From NCBI GenBank assembly GCA_937934355.1, contig CALGZY010000245.1:1-10943 (forward strand): a stretch of 10,943 nucleotides of DNA. Reading direction: 5' to 3'. Origin of the DNA: an uncultured Collinsella sp. GTDB lineage: Bacteria; Actinomycetota; Coriobacteriia; Coriobacteriales; Coriobacteriaceae. Shown here piece by piece: positions 1 to 6,820 of the stretch. Below the pieces are notes generated by a model. The model worked only from the letters and a program-made list of their open reading frames with translations. It did not search any database and was not told the DNA's origin. The position numbers were made by a program, and so were the translations under genes. Each line of letters opens with the position of its first letter. The first letter of the stretch is position 1.

Positions 1-3
1 AGA

Positions 4-32
4 CGTGAACAGTGCTACGTCCCCTGTTCACG
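4..32. repeat. 9-bp perfect inverted repeat at window edge
   Basis: CGTGAACAG (4-12) and CTGTTCACG (24-32) are perfect reverse complements around an 11-base centre. The element lies beyond the guaA terminator, so it probably belongs to the neighbouring unit outside the window, as an operator or a hairpin. No T-run follows on either strand, so it is not an obvious intrinsic terminator. Function unknown. Confidence 0.35.
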
Positions 33-66
33 GGGCGCGAAACCGCAAAGGTTGCACAGAGGTTGC

Positions 67-108
67 AAAATAAGAAGCCCCCGACCTGTTTTCGCAGGTC
101 AGAGGCTT
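67..108 (-). terminator. Rho-independent terminator of guaA
   Basis: Read on the minus strand, 18 bases after the guaA stop codon, there is a two-part hairpin. AAGCC/GGCTT (108-104 with 79-75) forms the outer stem. A 3x3 internal loop follows, then GACCTG/CAGGTC (100-95 with 88-83) with a 6-base loop. The T-rich stretch CTTATTTTG follows at once. Position and structure fit an intrinsic terminator for guaA. Confidence 0.75.
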
Positions 109-126
109 GAAATCAACGAATATCGT

Positions 127-1725
127 TTACTCCCACTCGATGGTCGCGGGCGGCTTGGACGTGATGTCGTAGCAGACGCGGTTGGCGCCGGGGACCTCGG
201 CAACGATGCGGCCGGAGATGCGGGCAAGCACGTCGTAGGGCAGCTTGGCCCAGTCGGCGGTCATGGCATCGCTGGACTCAACGGCACGCAGGATGATCGG
301 GCGCTGGTAGGTGCGCTCGTCGCCCATAACACCGACGGACTTAATGTCGGGCAGGACCGCAAAGTACTGCCAGCAGCTGTGCTCGGAGTTGCGCTCGCCG
401 GTCTGCTCAAACAGACGCTGGTTGTAGGCGTCGAGCTCCTCGCGCACGATGGCGTCGGCGTTCTTGAGGATTTCGAGCTTCTCCTTGTCGACCGCACCAA
501 TGATGCGGATGGCAAGACCCGGGCCCGGGAAAGGCTGGCGGAACACGATGTGGCCCGGCAGGCCCAGCGCCAGACCAAGTGCGCGGACCTCGTCCTTAAA
601 GAAGTGGTCGAGCGGCTCAATAAGGTCGAAGTGCACGCCCTCGGGGAACGGGATCAGGTTGTGATGGCTCTTGATGGTGGCCGTCTTGCCGCCCGTCTTG
701 CGAGCGCCGGACTCGATGATGTCGGGGTAGATGGTGCCCTGAGCCAGATACTTGACCGGCTTGCCATCGGTCTCGAGCTGCTGCGCCACGGCGAAGAACT
801 CTTTCCAGAACTGCGTACCGATGATGCGGCGCTTCTCCTCGGGCTCGGTCACGCCGGCCAGAAGCTCGGCATAACGGTCCTCGGCGTGGACGTGGATAAA
901 GTCGACGTCAAACTGCTTGGTGAAGACCTCCTCCACCTGCTCGGGCTCGCCCTTACGAAGCAGACCGTGGTTGATGAACACGCAGGTCATCTGCTTACCT
1001 ACGGCACGAGCACCCAGCGCAGCCACGACGGAGGAGTCGACGCCGCCGGACAGGGCCAGAATCACGCGGTCGTTGCCGACCTTCTCGCGGAACTCGGCCG
1101 TCATGGTCTCGACCAGGTTGTCCATGCTCCAGTTGGGCTCCAGGCCGCAGATCTCAAACAGGAAGTTGCTCAGCAGCTGCTGACCGTACTCGGAGTGCTT
1201 GACCTCGGGGTGGAACTGAGTGGTGAAAATCTTGCGCTCGGCGCACTCCATGGCGGCAACCGGGCACACGTCGGTGCTGGCGGTAACGGTAAAGCCCTCG
1301 GGCACCTCGGAGACGGCGTCGCGATGGCTCATCCACACGGTCTGCTCCATGGGCGTGGAGTTAAAGAGCTTGGCGCCGGCCGTGCGCGTGATAGTGGCGC
1401 GGCCGTACTCGCCCACCTCGGAGTGGCCAACCTTGCCGCCGAGCGTCACGGCCGTGATCTGATGGCCGTAGCAGAAGCCCAGGACGGGAAGGCCCAGGTC
1501 AAAGATGGCGGGATCGATGGACGGAGCGTCCTCGGCATACACGGAGGCCGGGCCGCCGGAAAGGATGAGCGCAGAGGCGTTCATCTCGCGAATCTCGTCG
1601 GCCGAGATGTCGCAGGGGACGATCTCGGAATACACGTTGAGGTCGCGGACGCGACGGGCAATGAGCTGACCGTACTGCGCACCAAAGTCGAGTACGAGGA
1701 CCTTTGCGGAAGCCTTTTGATCCAT
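127..1725 (-). CDS. guaA: GMP synthase (glutamine-hydrolysing)
   Basis: Converts XMP to GMP with ATP and glutamine, the last step of guanine nucleotide synthesis, in the cytoplasm. The 532-aa product has the usual length and layout. The N-terminal class I glutamine amidotransferase domain shows the nucleophile in GFCYGHQ (Cys85) and the FHPE pair (His172, Glu174). The ATP-pyrophosphatase domain has the P-loop SGGVDS (226-231). The C-terminal dimerisation domain ends in KPPATIEWE, as is typical. The ATG at 1725 is preferred over an in-frame upstream ATG at 1761 because AGAGGGGG lies just before it and the protein then begins close to the amidotransferase core (VLVLDFGAQY). It is transcribed alone, diverging from the asparaginase gene, with its own terminator at 67-108. 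No guanine-type riboswitch was recognised upstream, and its promoter could not be placed with confidence. Confidence 0.97.
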   Translation of the reverse strand: MDQKASAKVLVLDFGAQYGQLIARRVRDLNVYSEIVPCDISADEIREMNASALILSGGPASVYAEDAPSIDPAIFDLGLPVLGFCYGHQITAVTLGGKVGHSEVGEYGRATITRTAGAKLFNSTPMEQTVWMSHRDAVSEVPEGFTVTASTDVCPVAAMECAERKIFTTQFHPEVKHSEYGQQLLSNFLFEICGLEPNWSMDNLVETMTAEFREKVGNDRVILALSGGVDSSVVAALGARAVGKQMTCVFINHGLLRKGEPEQVEEVFTKQFDVDFIHVHAEDRYAELLAGVTEPEEKRRIIGTQFWKEFFAVAQQLETDGKPVKYLAQGTIYPDIIESGARKTGGKTATIKSHHNLIPFPEGVHFDLIEPLDHFFKDEVRALGLALGLPGHIVFRQPFPGPGLAIRIIGAVDKEKLEILKNADAIVREELDAYNQRLFEQTGERNSEHSCWQYFAVLPDIKSVGVMGDERTYQRPIILRAVESSDAMTADWAKLPYDVLARISGRIVAEVPGANRVCYDITSKPPATIEWE

Positions 1726-1885
1726 GGTTCCCCCTCTTGTTGGCGGGGAGCCGGTGCCCACCCGCGTGAATGAACGAAAATAACCTCCATAGTGTACACG
1801 TTATATGGGGTTTCTCGCCCCTCGCAGCCATCAGCGCACGGCAAACGCACGACCTGGGCCCCTATTTGACGACAATTGAAGTGTT

Positions 1886-1918
1886 TTCAAACGTTACAGA
1901 TGATGTAATACGTTTGAA
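1886..1918. promoter_or_regulatory. Nested inverted repeat upstream of asparaginase gene
   Basis: TTCAAACGT (1886-1894) and ACGTTTGAA (1910-1918) are perfect reverse complements. Inside them TTACA (1894-1898) mirrors TGTAA (1904-1908). As RNA this would be a 13-bp stem with a 2-base bulge (1909-1910) and the loop GATGA. No T-run follows, and the element lies between diverging genes, so a terminator is unlikely. Overlap with a candidate -35 box (TTGAAC, 1914-1919) suggests an operator for an unidentified regulator. Confidence 0.6.
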
Positions 1919-1941
1919 CATTGGACGCCCTGTGCCACAAT
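1914..1941 (+). promoter_or_regulatory. Putative asparaginase promoter
   Basis: TTGAAC (1914-1919) and CACAAT (1936-1941) are separated by 16 bp and lie about 50 bp before the start codon. The -35 box is good and the -10 box is imperfect. Other candidates exist nearby (TTGACG at 1866, TAATAC at 1906), so the exact promoter is uncertain. The right arm of the inverted repeat covers the -35 box. Confidence 0.35.
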
Positions 1942-1992
1942 ACTGCCGAACGACTCCGCCTCCGCGGCGGCAAATACGATAGGAATATCAGC

Positions 1993-3006
1993 ATGAAGCG
2001 CATCCTTCTCATCGCCACGGGCGGCACCATCGCATCGACCGAGGACGGCAACGGCCTCTCCCCCGCCCTGACCGGTGAGGAGCTCGCCCAGAGCGTCCCC
2101 GAGATCTCGGGGCTCTGCGAGCTCGACGTCGTGCAGCCCATGAACATCGACAGCACCAATATGCGCCCGAGTGACTGGATGCGGATCCGCGACGTCATCG
2201 TCGAGGGCTATGCCGACCACGACGGCTTCGTGATTCTGCACGGCACCGACACCATGAGTTACACCGCGGCAGCGCTTTCCTACCTGATTCAGGACAGCCT
2301 CAAGCCCATCGTGCTCACTGGCTCGCAAAAGCCCATGGGCAACCCCTTCACCGACGCCAAGCTCAACCTGTACCAAAGCCTGCTCTATGCACTCGATGAG
2401 CACTCGCACGACGTCTCGATCGTGTTTGGCGGCGTCGCCATTGCCGGCACGCGCGCCCGCAAGCAGCGCACCATGAGCTTTAACGCGTTCATTAGCGTCA
2501 ACTATCCGCCCATCGCCTATATCCGCAACGGCCGCATCGTGCGCAACGGGCTTCACGGTACGCATCAGGGCGAAAACCCGGTGCATTTCTACGACAGCAT
2601 CGACCCGCGCGTATTTGTACTCAAGCTTACGCCCGGCGTAAACCCGGGCATCCTCGACGCCCTAGCCGATAGCTACGACGCCGTGATTCTAGAGACCTTT
2701 GGCATTGGCGGTATCCCCGAGTTTGGTGAGTCGGGCGAGTCGTTCCAAGAGGCAATTTTCCGCTGGGTCGATTCGGGCCGCACCGTCGTTATGACCACGC
2801 AGGTCCCCGAAGAGGGCCTCGATCTGGGCGTTTATGAGGTTGGCCGTGCTTACGCCGATCATCCGGGCATTCTGCGCGGCGATGACATGACCACCGAGAC
2901 GCTCGTGGCCAAAACCATGTGGGCGCTCGGCCAGTCACGCGATGCGGCTGAGATTCAGCGTCTGTTCTACAGCCAAGTCAACCACGACCGCATCCCGATG
3001 GCGTAA
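1993..3006 (+). CDS. ansA: L-asparaginase, cytoplasmic type
   Basis: Hydrolyses L-asparagine to aspartate and ammonia. The 337-aa product matches the bacterial asparaginase/glutaminase family in length. The N-terminal motif ATGGTIAST holds the nucleophile Thr12. HGTDTM supplies Thr85 and Asp86, and Lys157 (in ARKQRTMSF) sits where the catalytic lysine is expected, 72 residues after Thr85. No signal peptide is seen, since the protein begins directly with the first beta strand, so a cytoplasmic type I enzyme is likely. The ATG at 1993 follows AGGA at 1981-1984 with an 8-base gap; the in-frame ATG at 1921 would add 24 unrelated residues. A small CCGCC/GGCGG hairpin (1956-1970) lies in the leader. 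The gene stands alone and converges on the XRE gene. Glutaminase side activity cannot be judged from sequence. Confidence 0.9.
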   Translation: MKRILLIATGGTIASTEDGNGLSPALTGEELAQSVPEISGLCELDVVQPMNIDSTNMRPSDWMRIRDVIVEGYADHDGFVILHGTDTMSYTAAALSYLIQDSLKPIVLTGSQKPMGNPFTDAKLNLYQSLLYALDEHSHDVSIVFGGVAIAGTRARKQRTMSFNAFISVNYPPIAYIRNGRIVRNGLHGTHQGENPVHFYDSIDPRVFVLKLTPGVNPGILDALADSYDAVILETFGIGGIPEFGESGESFQEAIFRWVDSGRTVVMTTQVPEEGLDLGVYEVGRAYADHPGILRGDDMTTETLVAKTMWALGQSRDAAEIQRLFYSQVNHDRIPMA

Positions 3007-3019
3007 TTCAGCTGTCGGC

Positions 3020-3041
3020 GGGTATCCCCTATTCGATACCC
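3020..3041. terminator. Possible hairpin between converging genes
   Basis: GGGTATC (3020-3026) and GATACCC (3035-3041) form a perfect 7-bp stem with an 8-base loop. It lies 13 bases after the asparaginase stop and overlaps the last codons of the XRE gene. Neither side has a T-run, so terminator function is only a guess. Confidence 0.25.
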
Positions 3042-3247
3042 TCAAGAAGCTCTGACACCGTCATACCGAGTGCGGGTGCGATCTTAAATAGAACCTTGAG
3101 CGTGAAATTTGCCGTCCCATCTTCGATTCGGTCGAGGTAGGGTCGGCTGATTCCTGTCGCCACACAAAAATCAACCTTGGAGATACCAAGGTCTCTGCGT
3201 GTCTCTTCGACCCGCCTACCAAGAATCTGTTTCGCACGTTCGTCCAT
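3029..3247 (-). CDS. Small XRE-family HTH regulator
   Basis: A 72-aa protein consisting almost entirely of one Cro/CI-type helix-turn-helix domain. Residues 22-42 (beginning ISKVDFCVATGIS) form the helix-turn-helix, followed by RIEDGTANFTLKVLFKIA and GMTVSELL, a standard HTH_3 pattern. There is no extra effector domain. It diverges from the 129-aa gene at 3324. A perfect 24-bp palindrome lies in the 76-bp gap, which suggests it represses itself, its neighbour, or both. The ribosome binding site before the ATG at 3247 is weak. Such proteins occur as stand-alone regulators, phage-type repressors or antitoxins; no toxin-like partner is recognised here. Confidence 0.8.
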   Translation of the reverse strand: MDERAKQILGRRVEETRRDLGISKVDFCVATGISRPYLDRIEDGTANFTLKVLFKIAPALGMTVSELLEGIE

Positions 3248-3257
3248 GCAGCCGAGT

Positions 3258-3287
3258 TTGAAATGGAGCCGAACATAAACGTAAACT
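3258..3287 (+). promoter_or_regulatory. Putative promoter of the 129-aa gene
   Basis: TTGAAA (3258-3263) and TAAACT (3282-3287) are spaced by 18 bp, giving a short leader of about 30 bases before the ATG at 3324. The -10 box lies inside the 24-bp palindrome, so a bound regulator would block it. Confidence 0.5.
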
Positions 3288-3300
3288 ATAGTTTACGTTT
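3277..3300. promoter_or_regulatory. Perfect 24-bp palindromic operator
   Basis: The half AAACGTAAACTA (3277-3288) is followed directly by its exact reverse complement (3289-3300). It lies between the diverging XRE gene and the 129-aa gene and covers the likely -10 region of the latter. A symmetric site of this length suits binding by a dimeric HTH protein, most simply the XRE protein encoded next to it. Confidence 0.7.
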
Positions 3301-3323
3301 TGCCGAATACACAGGAGTTTTCT

Positions 3324-3713
3324 ATGTCGGGTTCTTCGGTCCGCATGTACCGAGCCACGCCTCGCACAAACAGCGCGCCGCCCAAGCTCGTCGTCGTTGA
3401 ATCAGAATGCCTTTCGCCCGATGAGCGCACAGCATTTGCATTGCTATCAAGTCGCGTCGCCGCCGTTCTGGTCCCTTGCCCGGCGCAAGGTGAACTTGCT
3501 ATCCAATGCCAGGCGCACAGCTGCTCGCTCAATCAGGCTGCCGTGATCGCAACCAGCCAACGCGGTCTGCCCCTTCTCCTGGAAGCCGGTATCGCACTCG
3601 CCCTTCGCGGCGCCGGATACGAAAACGAGGCCGCCGCCGACATGGTCTTTAAACCACGATCGAGCGGCGGCCTCGCAGCAGCTATCGAATATGTGTGCAG
3701 ACTCGTTGCCTAA
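3324..3713 (+). CDS. 129-aa protein of unknown function, weakly receiver-like
   Basis: Not recognised as a named family. The ATG at 3324 has a good AGGAG six bases upstream (3313-3317), which decides against the ATG at 3300. The protein seems to alternate strands and helices: KLVVVES (21-27), AAVLVPCP (46-53), AAVIATS (72-78) and MVFKPRSSGGLAAAIEYV (107-124). The last part resembles the conserved Lys-Pro and final helix of response-regulator receiver domains. The phospho-acceptor Asp expected after the third strand is absent, so at most this is a degenerate receiver. No signal peptide or membrane segment is evident. The gene converges on the DUF1648 gene with only 9 bp between stop codons and no visible terminator. 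Control by the neighbouring XRE protein is likely. Confidence 0.7.
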   Translation: MSGSSVRMYRATPRTNSAPPKLVVVESECLSPDERTAFALLSSRVAAVLVPCPAQGELAIQCQAHSCSLNQAAVIATSQRGLPLLLEAGIALALRGAGYENEAAADMVFKPRSSGGLAAAIEYVCRLVA

Positions 3714-3722
3714 AAGGACAAG

Positions 3723-4106
3723 CTAGAAACCAAAGCCAAAGCCCGTTCCGGTAATCGCCGAGTACATAAAGTAAACGTTGATCACGTTGAGGAACACACC
3801 CGTGATGCAACCGTTGCGCAGGTAGCGTTCGCACACGATGCGCGCCATGGCGGCGGAGTCATCATTGTTTTTAGCTTGACGTCCCGCCGTAAAGTATGTC
3901 GCCACGCTCAGCAGCAGGTTGAGCACCGGCAGCGCCAGCAACTCGTAGCTCTTGCCCCAGCGCGTCACCTCGCCGGCGGCGTTAAACTTCGTTGCCACCT
4001 CGGGACCAATGTTGGGGATAACGCACGCTGCGACCACCAGCGGAATCACCGCAAGTACGAGCAGAGCAATACCCATGTAGCCAGCTTTTTTGCCGTATTT
4101 AAACAT
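3723..4106 (-). CDS. DUF1648-type small membrane protein
   Basis: A 127-aa protein with about three membrane helices, at roughly 10-30, 54-75 and 99-118. Between the first two is the stretch VATKFNAAGEVTRWGKSYEL, which fits the DUF1648 pattern (a fold also found at the N-terminus of SdpI-like immunity proteins). No enzymatic role is known for this domain. The start at 4106 lies 11 bp after the ychF stop, and its Shine-Dalgarno AAGGG overlaps the end of ychF, so translational coupling with ychF is likely. The C-terminus ends in an unusual GTGFGFGF tail. Association with ychF may simply reflect shared transcription. A role in sensing or immunity at the membrane is possible but not shown. Confidence 0.75.
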   Translation of the reverse strand: MFKYGKKAGYMGIALLVLAVIPLVVAACVIPNIGPEVATKFNAAGEVTRWGKSYELLALPVLNLLLSVATYFTAGRQAKNNDDSAAMARIVCERYLRNGCITGVFLNVINVYFMYSAITGTGFGFGF

Positions 4107-4117
4107 ATGCGTCGCCC

Positions 4118-5194
4118 TTACACGTTAAAGCGGAAGTGCACGACGTCGCCATCGGCCATGACATAGTCCTTGCCCTCAATACGCAGTTTGCCGGCGGCCT
4201 TGGCGCCCTGCTCGCCGCCGAGCTCGATGTAGTCGTCGTAGCCAATGACCTCGGCCTTAATAAAGCCGCGCTCAAAATCGGTGTGGATGACGCCGGCGGC
4301 CTGCGGGGCGGTCGCGCCCTGACGAACCGTCCAGGCCTTGACCTCCATCTCGCCGGCCGTAAAGAACGACTGCAGGCCGAGCAGCTTGTAGGCAGCCTGA
4401 GCGAGCACGTCCAGGCCGGGCTGCTCCAGGCCCAGGCTCTCCAGGTAGTCGGCGGCGTCCTCGGAATCGAGCTCGGAAAGCTCTGCCTCGATCTTGGCGC
4501 AGATGGGCAGCGGCTTGACACCATCGATGGGCGCCAGATCGTCGTTGAGCATATCCTCGTCCACGTTGGCCACATACAGGATGGGCTTCATGGTGAGCAG
4601 GAACAGGCCCTTGGCGGCGGCACGCTCCTCGTCGGTCATCTCCATGGATGCGGCGCGCTTGCCCTCGTTGAGCCAGGCAAGCAGGCGCTTGGCCACCTCG
4701 AACTTGGGCATGAGCTCCTTGTCGCGCTTGGCCTCCTTCTCGAGCTTGGGCAGCTGCTTCTCGAGCGTGCCCATGTCGGCCAGGATGAGCTCGGTCATGA
4801 TGGTGTCGGCATCGCCGGCGGGATCGACGAACTCGCCCGTGCGGCCCACCTCACGCATGACGTTGGGGTCCTTAAAGTAGCGCACGACCTCGCAGATGGC
4901 ATCGGTCTCGCGGATGTTTGCCAAGAACTGGTTGCCCAGGCCCTCGCCCTCGTTAGCGCCCTTCACCAGACCTGCGATGTCGACAAACTCGACCGTCGCC
5001 GGCACAATGCGGCCGGGGTTGACGATGTCGGCGAGCTTTTGCAGGCGGCTATCGGGCACATCGACGATGCCCACGTTGGGGTCGATCGTGGCAAACGGGT
5101 AGTTAGCGGCAAGGCCGGTCTTTTTGGTAAGCGCGGTGAACAGCGTCGACTTGCCCACATTGGGCAGGCCCACGATACCGATGGAAAGGGACAC
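4118..5194 (-). CDS. ychF: Ribosome-binding ATPase YchF (Obg family)
   Basis: A universally conserved P-loop ATPase of the Obg-HflX group that binds ribosomes and is linked to translation and stress responses. The 358-aa length fits the family (about 363 in E. coli). Visible motifs are the Walker [10 protein letters not shown] (9-17), the DIAG switch (72-75) followed by [16 protein letters not shown], and NVDE (210-213). NVDE replaces the GTPase NKxD motif and explains the ATP preference. The C-terminal TGS domain includes WTVRQG and the ending [13 protein letters not shown]. The start is the GTG at 5194: AAAGGAG lies 5 bases upstream and the protein then begins with [15 protein letters not shown]. 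The longer in-frame extension upstream runs through the GC-rich hairpin and is not coding. The DUF1648 gene follows 11 bp downstream. Confidence 0.96.
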   Translation of the reverse strand: MSLSIGIVGLPNVGKSTLFTALTKKTGLAANYPFATIDPNVGIVDVPDSRLQKLADIVNPGRIVPATVEFVDIAGLVKGANEGEGLGNQFLANIRETDAICEVVRYFKDPNVMREVGRTGEFVDPAGDADTIMTELILADMGTLEKQLPKLEKEAKRDKELMPKFEVAKRLLAWLNEGKRAASMEMTDEERAAAKGLFLLTMKPILYVANVDEDMLNDDLAPIDGVKPLPICAKIEAELSELDSEDAADYLESLGLEQPGLDVLAQAAYKLLGLQSFFTAGEMEVKAWTVRQGATAPQAAGVIHTDFERGFIKAEVIGYDDYIELGGEQGAKAAGKLRIEGKDYVMADGDVVHFRFNV

Positions 5195-5231
5195 GACAGC
5201 TCCTTTTGGTACAGGTACTTCAAACTGCATA

Positions 5232-5237
5232 AGTATA
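5232..5237 (-). promoter_or_regulatory. Possible -10 box for ychF
   Basis: TATACT on the minus strand, about 38 bases before the ychF GTG and directly after the GC-rich hairpin. The expected -35 region falls inside the hairpin and matches poorly (TTCGCC at an 18-bp spacing), so this is only a tentative promoter. Confidence 0.35.
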
Positions 5238-5281
5238 GCGCCGCCGCAGCATCCGGGCGAATCCGGACACCGCGGCGGCGC
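5238..5281 (-). terminator. GC-rich hairpin between malH and ychF
   Basis: A perfect 10-bp outer stem (GCGCCGCCGC, read on the minus strand 5281-5272, with 5247-5238) encloses an inner TCCGG/CCGGA stem (5267-5263 with 5256-5252) and a 6-base loop. It starts about 40 bases after the malH stop, so it may end or stabilise the sugar-operon transcript. It is followed by TATACTTATG rather than a clean T-run, so termination may be incomplete. Confidence 0.55.
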
Positions 5282-5321
5282 AAATGAAGCAGAGATGCGT
5301 GAGAGTTCGAGACAGCAGTCC

Positions 5322-6692
<1,371 letters not shown>

Positions 6693-6762
6693 TCAATCCA
6701 TCCCCGCACGCGGCCTGTACGGTTTGGAATTGTTACCTAGAAGTGGAGTTTTTTATCTCTAG

Positions 6763-6802
6763 AATCGGCCTTGCGGTGCATACCGGCTCTGCAAGGCCGA
6801 TT
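6763..6802 (-). promoter_or_regulatory. Intercistronic 12-bp hairpin, PTS gene to malH
   Basis: AATCGGCCTTGC (read on the minus strand 6802-6791) pairs perfectly with GCAAGGCCGATT (6774-6763) around a 16-base loop. It begins 18 bases after the permease stop codon. The sequence after it on the minus strand is A-rich (CTAGAGATAAAAAAC), so it is not a classical terminator. It may protect the 3' end of the permease message or set its level relative to malH. No clear separate malH promoter was found in 6666-6762. Confidence 0.55.
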
Positions 6803-6820
6803 GTTTCGATGGACGATGGT

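Noticed and set aside
52..1773. 573-codon open frame on the plus strand opposite guaA
   Set aside because: Antisense shadow of a clear guaA gene in GC-rich DNA. It has no ribosome binding site and its composition (Gly, Val, Leu, Asp rich) is that of a reverse-complement frame.
1894..2586. 230-codon minus-strand frame over the asparaginase start
   Set aside because: It lies antisense to the asparaginase catalytic motifs and runs into the inverted-repeat control region.
6737..6763. TCTAGA/CTAGA elements near 6737-6763 as a further GntR operator
   Set aside because: They share only the central TCTAGA core; the flanking CTTG/CAAG arms are missing.
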